A stretch of 7,190 nucleotides of DNA from Kiritimatiellia bacterium. GTDB taxonomy: Bacteria; Verrucomicrobiota; Kiritimatiellia; RFP12; UBA1067. The notes below the pieces were generated by a model. It was not told where the DNA came from. It was given only the letters and a program-made list of their open reading frames with translations, and did not search any database. The stretch covers positions 1-7,190 of the forward strand of contig JAKSOY010000227.1 of NCBI GenBank assembly GCA_024405255.1, given 5' to 3'. This document shows positions 1 through 6,250 of the stretch, one piece after another (within the stretch, counting starts at the first letter, position 1; each line of letters begins with the position of its first letter). Made by a program: the position numbers and the translations under genes.

Positions 1-174
1 CTGCGGCTCTGTTACACGAAGTGGATTGCTCTTCCCGGTCGGTGTAGAGTGCCTCGGCGGACGCGGGCGTGCCGCACGAGCCTCCTCCTACACGGACACA
101 CGGCACGCGGGGCACGGATTCCGGCAGCACCGGCACCCGCTCACTGACCGATTACCTCCAGTTTCCGTTTTACA
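1..174. other. Upstream non-coding or gene-end region, no supported gene
   Basis: I find no convincing gene here. One + strand frame is open from the left edge to a TAG at 45-47 and could be the last 14 codons of an upstream gene, but that is too short to identify. The other two + frames stay open for longer, to about 145 and 177, but read as arginine-, histidine- and alanine-rich translations typical of GC-rich non-coding frames. On the - strand the only ATG codon in this stretch is followed at once by a stop. The stretch contains the inverted repeat listed separately and grades into an AT-richer segment from about 150 onward, where the promoter of the next gene begins. Confidence 0.4.
67..108. 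repeat. 8-bp inverted repeat, possible hairpin
   Basis: GCGTGCCG at 67-74 is exactly complementary to CGGCACGC at 101-108, separated by 26 bases. The stem is GC-rich, but the loop is long and no T-run follows, so it is a poor fit to an intrinsic terminator. It may be the folded end of an upstream transcript or a chance pairing in GC-rich DNA. Confidence 0.3.
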
Positions 175-204
175 TTGACCCAAGGGCGGGATTTGTGGTA
201 AGAT
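175..204 (+). promoter_or_regulatory. Sigma-70-type promoter for the GH109-type gene
   Basis: TTGACC at 175-180 matches five of six bases of the -35 consensus. After an 18-bp spacer comes TAAGAT at 199-204, a -10-like hexamer preceded by TGG, which gives an extended -10 (TGn) arrangement. The expected transcription start is near 211, leaving a leader of about 34 bases. That leader contains a purine-rich ribosome site (AAAGGA, 232-237) eight bases or fewer before the ATG at 245. The block TTTGTGGTA at 192-200 recurs upstream of the hydrazine-synthase-like gene. Confidence 0.55.
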
Positions 205-244
205 ACTGACAATGATTTCAAACTGAAAACCAAAGGAAAACAAA

Positions 245-1669
245 ATGAACCAGAGCAGAAGAGATTTTCTCAAGGGTACGGCTTGGATGGGCGCGGCGGC
301 GCTGGCGGCGGGCGCCATGGCGCAGGACGCGAAGCGGGGGCTTCCGGGCCAGGAAGGCTCGATGACGGCGTATGCCGACAAGCCGCTTGCGAATCTGCGC
401 GTGGGCGTGGTGGGCCTCGGTCGCGGCATGGCGGGCGTGACGGGCTTCACGCTTGTGCCGGGCGGATATGTCTCGGCGATCTGCGACATCAACGCGGCGC
501 GTCGCGGCCGTACGCTCAACTGGCTCAAGGGCAAGAAGGCCCCGGTGCCGAAGGTGTATGGCGACAAGGGTCCGGAAGACTGGAAGCGCATGTGCGAAGA
601 TCCCAATGTGGATCTCATCTACAACGCGACGCCGTGGGAGCTGCACGTGCCGATCGCGCTCTATGCGATGAAGTGCGGCAAGCACGTGGTGACGGAAGTG
701 CCGAGTGCGTTCACCGTGGATGAATGCTGGGAACTCGTCGAGACCTCCGAGAAGCTCAAGCGCCACTGCATGCAGCTCGAGAACTGCTGCTACGGCGAAA
801 GCGAGATGCTCGCGTACAACCTCGTGCATCAGGGCCTGCTCGGCGAGATCACGCACGGCGAAGGCGCGTACATCCACGATCTGCGTACCTACAACTATGG
901 CAAGTGGAACGAGGCGACGGCGGGTGGCGGCTATTGGAACTACTGGCGCCTGCGCCACAATGTCCAGCACGGCGGTAACCAGTATCCGACGCACGGCCTG
1001 GGACCGATCTGCATGGACATGGACATCAACCGTGGCGATCGTTTCGACTTCCTCGTTTCCGTCGATTCGAAGCAGGCGGGCTTCGAGGAACTCGGCCGCA
1101 CCTACAAGGGCGACTCGGCGGACGACAAGTGGCGCCGCGGCCTCAAGGTGAAGATGGGCGACATGAACACGACGATCATCCGGACGATGAAGGGCCGCAC
1201 GATCATGGTGCAGCACGATGTCGGCACGGCGCGTCCGTACAGCCGCCTCAACCTCATCCAGGGTACGCGCGGCGTGCTGCAGGACTACCCGCTGCGCATT
1301 GCGATCGAAGGCAAGCTCGGCGCCGGCGCGCACAACTACAACGATAAGCAGACGGACGAGATCCGCAAGCAGTACATGCACCCCCTGTGGAAGCAGGCCG
1401 GCGAAATCGCCAAGAAGATCGGCGGTCACGGCGGCATGGACTTCCTGATGGTGCTGCGTTTGAGCTACTGCCTGCAGAATGGTCTGCCGCTGGATATGAA
1501 CGTCTACGATCTCGCGAGCTGGTGCTGTCTGTGCGAGCTCACCGAGAAGAGCGCGGACAATCGCGGTCGCTCGATGGACATTCCCGACTTCACCCGCGGT
1601 GGTTGGAAGACCGCGAAGCCGCTCGGTCTCGTCGACGTCGATCTCGGCAAACTCAAGTTCAACGCCTAA
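245..1669 (+). CDS. Tat-exported Gfo/Idh/MocA-family protein, GH109-type glycosidase
   Basis: This 474-residue protein has the Gfo/Idh/MocA dinucleotide-binding fold and most resembles glycoside hydrolase family 109. Characterised GH109 members are NAD-dependent alpha-N-acetylgalactosaminidases that keep the cofactor bound through the catalytic cycle. The N-terminus has a twin-arginine signal (SRRDFLK, residues 4-10), a hydrophobic alanine-rich segment and a likely cleavage site after AMA at residue 26, so the protein is probably exported folded with its cofactor. The Rossmann glycine motif is VGVVGLGRGM (53-62). Further family-like blocks are EVPSAFTVDECW (151-162), MQLENCCY (176-183), HGEGAYIHDL (204-213) and YPTHGLGP (247-254). 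From memory, Tyr247 and His250 correspond to the Tyr225/His228 pair of the Elizabethkingia enzyme, and Glu151 to its Glu149. Length fits the family. The start is supported by AAAGGA upstream and by the signal peptide. Substrate is inferred: many GH109-like proteins are untested, and a plain oxidoreductase is possible. Confidence 0.85.
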   Translation: MNQSRRDFLKGTAWMGAAALAAGAMAQDAKRGLPGQEGSMTAYADKPLANLRVGVVGLGRGMAGVTGFTLVPGGYVSAICDINAARRGRTLNWLKGKKAPVPKVYGDKGPEDWKRMCEDPNVDLIYNATPWELHVPIALYAMKCGKHVVTEVPSAFTVDECWELVETSEKLKRHCMQLENCCYGESEMLAYNLVHQGLLGEITHGEGAYIHDLRTYNYGKWNEATAGGGYWNYWRLRHNVQHGGNQYPTHGLGPICMDMDINRGDRFDFLVSVDSKQAGFEELGRTYKGDSADDKWRRGLKVKMGDMNTTIIRTMKGRTIMVQHDVGTARPYSRLNLIQGTRGVLQDYPLRIAIEGKLGAGAHNYNDKQTDEIRKQYMHPLWKQAGEIAKKIGGHGGMDFLMVLRLSYCLQNGLPLDMNVYDLASWCCLCELTEKSADNRGRSMDIPDFTRGGWKTAKPLGLVDVDLGKLKFNA

Positions 1670-1701
1670 GTCGCGTGAACGGGTGGATTCGTCCGCCACG
1701 G

Positions 1702-1730
1702 CCCCGCCCGCGTCCGTACGCGCGGCGGGG
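1702..1730 (+). terminator. GC-rich hairpin after the GH109-type gene
   Basis: CCCCGCC (1702-1708) and CGCGT (1709-1713) pair with ACGCG (1718-1722) and GGCGGGG (1724-1730), with loop CCGT and one bulged C at 1723. This gives a stem of twelve base pairs and begins about 30 bases after the stop codon. The sequence after it (TTCGGTTTAC) is only moderately T-rich, so it may act as a terminator, possibly Rho-assisted, or as a 3'-end stabilising structure. Confidence 0.6.
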
Positions 1731-1839
1731 TTCGGTTTACGGCGAAGGAGTGCAGTGGATTAATCTGTTCGTTTCTGTGGATTTTGGACGTTTCTCGCGT
1801 ACTTGAGGGTGATGCCTTTCTTTTCCTTCTGTTTTTTAG

Positions 1840-1868
1840 TAGACAGATGCGAGAAAAAGGCGTATCAT
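1840..1868 (+). promoter_or_regulatory. Sigma-70-type promoter for aroF
   Basis: TAGACA at 1840-1845 and TATCAT at 1863-1868 each match five of six consensus bases, with the ideal 17-bp spacer. The predicted start is near 1875, leaving a leader of about 32 bases. The leader ends in a good ribosome site (GGAG, 1894-1897) nine bases before the ATG. I see no attenuator, leader peptide or T-box in the short leader, so any feedback control probably acts on the enzyme. A pyrimidine-rich tract lies just upstream at about 1817-1837. Confidence 0.6.
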
Positions 1869-1906
1869 TTAAGAAAACCTTTATGGGGCGATTGGAGAAA
1901 AAATAG

Positions 1907-2932
1907 ATGATCATCGTAATTCGCAAGAATGCAGGCGCAGAGAAGCTTGAAAAGTTGGAAGCTTGGCTGCGGGAACGTGGTGTTACGCCGCATGTTTCCG
2001 TGGGCGAGCGCCAGACGATTGTGGGCTGCATTGGCGATGTCTCGCGGATTGACGAGGGCATGCTCTCGGCGATGACGGATACCGTCGCCTCCGTCAAGCG
2101 CATCCAGGAACCCTACAAGGCGGTGAATCGCCAGTTCCATCCGGCTGATACGATTGTCGAGGTGCCGGTGAAGGGCGGCGAGCCGCTCAAGTTCGGCGGC
2201 GGCAATTTCCAGGTGATTGCGGGACCGTGCAGCGTGGAGAGCGAAGAGCAGGTCGTGGCGATCGCGAAGGCCGTGAAGGCCGCTGGCGCGACGTTGCTGC
2301 GGGGTGGCGCATTCAAGCCGCGGACCTCGCCTTATGCGTTCCAGGGCCTCGGCAAGGACGGTCTGAAGATTCTGTCGGTTGCGAAGAAGGAGACGGGGCT
2401 TCCGATCGTGTCGGAGATCATGGACCCGCGTGAACTCGAGCTGTTCGAGGATGTCGACATCCTGCAGATCGGTGCGCGCAACATGCAGAACTACGAATTG
2501 CTGAAAGAGGTCGGTTCGCACTCGAAGAAGCCGGTGCTGCTCAAGCGGGCGTTTTCGGGTACGATCAAGGAACTGCTCATGAGCGCCGAGTATGTGCTTG
2601 CGAGCGGCAATCCGAATGTGATTCTCTGCGAGCGCGGCATCCGTACGTATGAGACGGCGACGCGCAATACCATCGATCTGACCGTGGTGCCGTTGCTGCA
2701 CCGCAAGAGCCATCTGCCGATCGTGGTGGATCCGTCGCATGCGACAGGTGTCGCGTCGCTCGTGCAGCCGCTGTCGATGGCGGCGACGGTGATCGGCGCC
2801 GACGGTCTCATCATCGAAGTCCACAACGACCCGCCGCACGCGCTTTGCGACGGCGCGCAGAGCCTCACGCCGGAAATGTTCGGCGAGACGATGAAGGGCA
2901 TCCGCAATGTGCGGCCGTTCGCCTGCCGATGA
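1907..2932 (+). CDS. aroF: 3-deoxy-7-phosphoheptulonate synthase (DAHP synthase), type I-beta
   Basis: This enzyme joins phosphoenolpyruvate and erythrose 4-phosphate to make DAHP, the first cytoplasmic step of the shikimate pathway to aromatic amino acids. At 341 residues it has the layout of the Thermotoga maritima enzyme: a ferredoxin-like regulatory domain (about 1-75) and then the (beta/alpha)8 barrel. The four metal ligands are in place: Cys108 (GPCS), His278 (DPSH), Glu304 (IIEVH) and Asp315 (ALCDG). All are offset by exactly six from the T. maritima positions I recall (102, 272, 298, 309). Phosphoenolpyruvate-site motifs are LRGGAFKPRTSPY (131-143), GARN (189-192) and LLKR (211-214). 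His29 and Ser31 of the regulatory domain match the tyrosine-contacting pair recalled for T. maritima, suggesting feedback inhibition. The start is set by GGAG upstream and by N-terminal MIIVIRKNAG, which matches the family. No chorismate mutase domain is fused, and no other aromatic-pathway gene lies nearby. Confidence 0.95.
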   Translation: MIIVIRKNAGAEKLEKLEAWLRERGVTPHVSVGERQTIVGCIGDVSRIDEGMLSAMTDTVASVKRIQEPYKAVNRQFHPADTIVEVPVKGGEPLKFGGGNFQVIAGPCSVESEEQVVAIAKAVKAAGATLLRGGAFKPRTSPYAFQGLGKDGLKILSVAKKETGLPIVSEIMDPRELELFEDVDILQIGARNMQNYELLKEVGSHSKKPVLLKRAFSGTIKELLMSAEYVLASGNPNVILCERGIRTYETATRNTIDLTVVPLLHRKSHLPIVVDPSHATGVASLVQPLSMAATVIGADGLIIEVHNDPPHALCDGAQSLTPEMFGETMKGIRNVRPFACR

Positions 2933-2933
2933 A

Positions 2934-2982
2934 AGAGTCAAAGGTTAAAGATTAAAAGTTAAAGATTGAAGGTTGAAGATTT
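2934..2982 (+). repeat. Left heptad-repeat array (purine-rich, consensus AAGRTTR)
   Basis: Immediately after the aroF stop codon, six uninterrupted 7-bp units run from 2941 to 2982: AAGGTTA, AAGATTA, AAAGTTA, AAGATTG, AAGGTTG, AAGATTT. A degenerate seventh unit (AGAGTCA) precedes them at 2934-2940. The unit is the reverse complement of the unit in the right-hand array, so the two arrays face each other. TTAAAGATT...GTTAAAG at 2945-2964 is a perfect 20-bp inverted match to 3079-3098. I know of no function for this element. Confidence 0.8.
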
Positions 2983-3016
2983 GAAGGAAACGCTCATCTT
3001 CAACCTTTCGCTTTTT
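2969..3016 (+). terminator. Hairpin with trailing T-run, likely aroF terminator
   Basis: AAGGTTGAAGAT at 2969-2980 pairs perfectly with ATCTTCAACCTT at 2996-3007 (12 bp, 15-base loop), followed by TTTCGCTTTTT ending at 3016. The position 36 bases after the aroF stop and the T-run fit an intrinsic terminator, although the stem is AT-rich and therefore only moderately stable. Its left side lies within the left heptad array, so it competes with pairing between the two arrays. Confidence 0.5.
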
Positions 3017-3031
3017 GGGCGATTGCTTCCG

Positions 3032-3115
3032 TTAATCTCTAATCTCTGACTTCCAATCTCTAACCTCTAACCTCTAACCTTTAACTTTTAATCTTTAATC
3101 TTTAATCTTTAATCT
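3032..3115 (+). repeat. Right heptad-repeat array (12 units, consensus YTAAYCT)
   Basis: Twelve contiguous 7-bp units fill these 84 bases with no interruption: TTAATCT, CTAATCT, CTGACTT, CCAATCT, CTAACCT three times, TTAACTT, then TTAATCT four times. Identical units cluster as neighbours, as expected if the array grew by local duplication. The array is the reverse-complement type of the left array. It ends eight bases before the extended -10 element of the next gene, so it occupies the place where a -35 element would lie. Heptanucleotide tandem repeats are known in other bacteria, for example the STRR elements of cyanobacteria, but I do not recognise this unit as a named family. Confidence 0.9.
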
Positions 3116-3123
3116 GTTGTTTG

Positions 3124-3132
3124 TGGTATAAT
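3124..3132 (+). promoter_or_regulatory. Extended -10 promoter, possibly giving a leaderless transcript
   Basis: TGG TATAAT is a perfect extended -10 (TGn plus consensus hexamer). No -35 hexamer is visible at 16-18 bp upstream, where the repeat array lies, and extended -10 promoters can work without one. The hexamer ends seven bases before the ATG at 3140, so transcription would be expected to begin at or next to that ATG. Confidence 0.5.
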
Positions 3133-3139
3133 CGTGCCT

Positions 3140-6100
3140 ATGAAAATCAGAGTTTTAGCATGGTTGGCGGTGTTGGGGTTGTTTGGGAGCGCAGTCGGCG
3201 GTACCGACATTCGGGGCACTGTGCTCTGGCTGGACGCCGCCGATTCGGCGACGTTTGGATATGATGTCGGCGGCGCGGTGGCGACATGGACGTCGAAGGA
3301 CGCCACGCGGCGCGTGGCCCATGCCGTCGGCAACCTGCCTCAGCTCGCGAAGACGCCGGCGGGATTGCCCGCTGTGGACTTCGGCCGCATGGGGTCGGGG
3401 TGCGATCTGCGTTTCCCGCGCCTGACGGGCGTACGGACCGCCGTCCTGGTGGGGCGCTTCACTGCCTCTCGTTTCTGCCATTTCCTCTGCGACGCCACTC
3501 CCGGGGGTGAATATGCGTTCCATCGTGGTGACGACGGAGCCTACTGCGACAGCACGTTTGCGAAGGTCGCCCGAGTCTGGAACGGTACCAGCCTCGTCGA
3601 GGACCCGGACGAGGAAATTCTGCCCGGTGATTCGTTCCAGGTCGTTTGCATCGAATTGCGCCAGGGAGCCTCGGTCGATTCGCTCACGAACGACCGGCAG
3701 TTTCACGGACGCAACGGCGGACGCGCCCTCTGCGAGGTGCTCGTCTACGATCGGGTGCTGTCCGAGGCTGAACGTCTGGATGTGATCCGCCAGCTGCAGG
3801 CCAAGTGGAAGATCAAGGACTCGCCGACATCGTGTACGACGCGGAACCGCGACTGGAATCTCATTGCGCGCGACATCGCGAACTGGGACAAGAAGATTCC
3901 CAAGTGCGCGCGCGAACAGGCCGCGAACGTGGCGGCGTGCATCCTCCCGGGTGACCGCGATCCGCTTGACGTGGCGCTGCGCCGCGCCCGCGCGCTGGTC
4001 GACGATCTCGCGGGCGAAGTGGACCTCGCCGCCGAAAAGGCCGAGCTTTCAGCTTTGGCCGCGAAGGCCGGCGATCCCCGTGATGTCCCGGCGCGGTTGG
4101 CGGTATTCAGGCAGGTACAGGCGCTCGTCCGTCGCACGGCGCTCAAGAACCCGCGGTTGAAGGGCATCCATGCGCTGCTCTTTGTCGCTCACGAACCGCC
4201 GGGATTCAACGAGTGGAACGACGGTTCGCACATGTGCGACCAGTACTACGGTTTCCACGGCACCCAGAACGGTTTCTCGCGCGGCGACGGACTGTACGTG
4301 CTCGAAAATCCATTCTCCGACCGGCCCACGGTGCGTAATCTGCTGACGGGCAAGACCATCGAGGCGGGTCCGTGGAAGGGACAGACCCTCGACGGTTGCG
4401 CGATCATCTCGCCCGACATCGACTGGGACGGCAAGCGCATCGCCTTCGCGGCCGTGCGCAACAACGCCAAGCGCGATGTCTGGAGCGATGAAACCTGCTA
4501 CCACGTCTTCACCTGCGACATTGACGGCAACCACATCCGCCAGCTCACCACGGGCGGCTTCAACGAGTTCGACCCCTGCTGGCTGCCGAATGGACGCATC
4601 CTCTTCACCTCCGAGCGCCGTGGCGGTTTCGTGCGCTGCTCGGGGAACCGTCCCGTGCCCTCGTACACGCTCCATTCGATGTTCGACGACGGCACCGATC
4701 TCGTGCGTCTCTCGCACCACGAGACGAACGAATGGCATCCCAGCGTCAACAACGACGGCATGGTGGTGTACACGCGCTGGGACTATGTGGACCGCGGTGC
4801 GGGACAGGCGCACCACGCCTGGACCTGCTTCCCGGACGGACGCGATCCGCGCGAACTCAACGGCAACACGCGCATCCATTTGAACACGTCCCCGAAGATG
4901 GAGATGAACGTGCGCCAGATTCCTGGCAGCCGCAAGTATGTGGCCACCTCGACGCCGCATCACGGCTGGGCCGCAGGTTCGCTGCTGATCATCGACCCCG
5001 CCGTGCCTGACGACGGCGAGATGAGCGCCATTCGCCGCCTGACGCCCGAGCAGCCGTTCCCCGAAGCGGAGTTCTTCTCCTGGCAGAACCGCATGAGCGG
5101 CGCGTATGCGACCGCGTGGCCGCTCGGCGAGAAGTACTTCCTCTGCGCGTACGACGGCAACGCCAACGGACTCTACGCCGTGAAGATGCGCAAGCGGCGC
5201 TACGCGATCACCCTGCTCGACGCCTTTGGCAACAAAGTGCGGCTGTGGGAGCATCCGACGATCAGCTGCCTCGATCCGATGCCCATGGGCGCGCGGAAGC
5301 GTCCGCCGATAATCCCCCATCAGACCCTGGAGGGGCGTCCGGCCGATGCGGACGGACATCGTCCCGAACCCTTCCCGCCGGGCGATCTGCCGCGTGTCGC
5401 CGAAATCGGGCTGATCAACGTCTACGACACGCGCATCCCGTTCCCGTCCAACGAAACCATCACCGCGCTGCGCGTGTGGCAGCTCTATCCGAAGAGCAAT
5501 CCGCTGCAGCAGCGTCCCTGGCTCGGCGCGGAGCCGCGCCAGACCGGCCGCCAGTGCCTCGGCACGGTGCCGGTGGAGTCCGACGGCAGCGCCTACTTCA
5601 AGGCGCCGGCGAATGTGCCGCTCTTCTTCCAGGCGCTGCGTGCCGACGGGTGTGCCGTGCAGAACATGCGCAGCGACACCTATGTGCATCCGGGCGAGCG
5701 CCTCGTGTGCAGCGGTTGCCACGAACCGAAGGAGAATGTGCGCCGGACGGCGCTCAAGAATCCGCCCAAGGCGATGCGTCGCGCGCCGAGCGTGATCAAG
5801 CCCGCCCCGGACGGGTCCGCACCGTTCAACTATCCGCGCCTGGTGCAGCCGGTCCTTAACGCGAAATGCGTCACGTGCCATGGCGAGAAGCGCGCGCCCA
5901 AGGCGCCCGACCTTCGCGCGGGCGATTGGCGGAAGGACAAATACGGCTTCTCCACCAGCTGGAAGAACCTGGTCGACCGCACCTGCTACTTCCTCTGGGA
6001 GATGAAGACCGGGAAGAAGCCCGCCAACTGGGAATTCGTGGAGCCCGCCTACACGCGTCCCGGCGAATGCCTCGCGATCGCCGCGCCGTTGCGCAAGATG

Positions 6101-6250
6101 CTCGATGCGGGCCATCATGGCGTGAAGCTCACGCCCGAGGAGCGCGAGCGGCTCATCACCTGGATGGATTCCAACGGACAGTACATTTCGCACGACCGGA
6201 ACCCCGAGGACCAGCGCGACGGCAAAGTGGTGCCGCCCGCGTTCGAGTGA
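3140..6250 (+). CDS. Secreted hydrazine synthase alpha-related di-heme protein (LamG, beta-propeller, cytochrome c)
   Basis: Read from ATG 3140 this is 1036 residues. An in-frame GTG at 3134 sits only two bases after the TATAAT and is less likely as a start. There is no clear ribosome site. A signal peptide (MKIRVLAWLAVLGLFGSA) probably cleaves near residue 18-21. About 22-223 looks like a LamG/concanavalin domain (VLWLDAADS near 28-36), followed by a helical linker to about 340. A PD40/TolB-like propeller follows, with blades such as ISPDIDWDGKRIAF (423-436), WLPNGRILFTSER (481-493) and VNNDGMVVYTRWDYVD (536-551). The HzsA middle-domain pattern is at about 750-866 (VPVESDGSAYF, then VHPGE). 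Heme c motifs are CSGCH (857-861) and CVTCH (910-914), and the end (LITWMDSNGQY) is typical of PVC-group cytochromes. HzsA makes hydrazine in anammox bacteria as part of a three-protein complex. No HzsB or HzsC lies here, so this is presumably a periplasmic redox protein of unknown substrate. Family is fairly sure; function is unknown. Confidence 0.8.
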   Translation: MKIRVLAWLAVLGLFGSAVGGTDIRGTVLWLDAADSATFGYDVGGAVATWTSKDATRRVAHAVGNLPQLAKTPAGLPAVDFGRMGSGCDLRFPRLTGVRTAVLVGRFTASRFCHFLCDATPGGEYAFHRGDDGAYCDSTFAKVARVWNGTSLVEDPDEEILPGDSFQVVCIELRQGASVDSLTNDRQFHGRNGGRALCEVLVYDRVLSEAERLDVIRQLQAKWKIKDSPTSCTTRNRDWNLIARDIANWDKKIPKCAREQAANVAACILPGDRDPLDVALRRARALVDDLAGEVDLAAEKAELSALAAKAGDPRDVPARLAVFRQVQALVRRTALKNPRLKGIHALLFVAHEPPGFNEWNDGSHMCDQYYGFHGTQNGFSRGDGLYVLENPFSDRPTVRNLLTGKTIEAGPWKGQTLDGCAIISPDIDWDGKRIAFAAVRNNAKRDVWSDETCYHVFTCDIDGNHIRQLTTGGFNEFDPCWLPNGRILFTSERRGGFVRCSGNRPVPSYTLHSMFDDGTDLVRLSHHETNEWHPSVNNDGMVVYTRWDYVDRGAGQAHHAWTCFPDGRDPRELNGNTRIHLNTSPKMEMNVRQIPGSRKYVATSTPHHGWAAGSLLIIDPAVPDDGEMSAIRRLTPEQPFPEAEFFSWQNRMSGAYATAWPLGEKYFLCAYDGNANGLYAVKMRKRRYAITLLDAFGNKVRLWEHPTISCLDPMPMGARKRPPIIPHQTLEGRPADADGHRPEPFPPGDLPRVAEIGLINVYDTRIPFPSNETITALRVWQLYPKSNPLQQRPWLGAEPRQTGRQCLGTVPVESDGSAYFKAPANVPLFFQALRADGCAVQNMRSDTYVHPGERLVCSGCHEPKENVRRTALKNPPKAMRRAPSVIKPAPDGSAPFNYPRLVQPVLNAKCVTCHGEKRAPKAPDLRAGDWRKDKYGFSTSWKNLVDRTCYFLWEMKTGKKPANWEFVEPAYTRPGECLAIAAPLRKMLDAGHHGVKLTPEERERLITWMDSNGQYISHDRNPEDQRDGKVVPPAFE

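Noticed and set aside
1..47. Tail of an upstream gene ending at TAG 45-47
   Set aside because: Fourteen codons give no family signal and no neighbouring evidence, so I could not justify a partial CDS.
218..1699. A 493-codon open frame on the - strand over the GH109-type gene
   Set aside because: The + strand frame has a signal peptide, Rossmann motif and family blocks. The antisense frame has biased, low-complexity composition and no motif.
1865..2941. A 358-codon open frame on the - strand over aroF
   Set aside because: It covers the whole DAHP synthase gene in antisense and has the same Arg/His/Leu-rich shadow composition.
2941..3115. CRISPR array
   Set aside because: The repeats are only 7 bp and directly contiguous, with no unique spacers, and no cas gene is present.
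2934..3115. Insertion sequence or MITE with terminal inverted repeats
   Set aside because: The inverted arms are tandem heptads, not unique ends. I see no target-site duplication or transposase, and the right arm runs up to the next promoter without a boundary. A mobile repeat origin remains possible but is not supported.
4049..6193. A 714-codon open frame on the - strand, antisense to the hzsA-like gene
   Set aside because: It lies inside a gene with clear domains and heme motifs. Its translation is dominated by Arg, His, Ala and Val and has no recognisable family. Long antisense open frames are common opposite GC-rich genes.
3140..6250. Anammox-type hydrazine synthesis
   Set aside because: Only an alpha-subunit-like protein is present, with Glu in place of the recalled heme-ligating Tyr and an added LamG domain. 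No HzsB/HzsC or hydrazine dehydrogenase is in the window.
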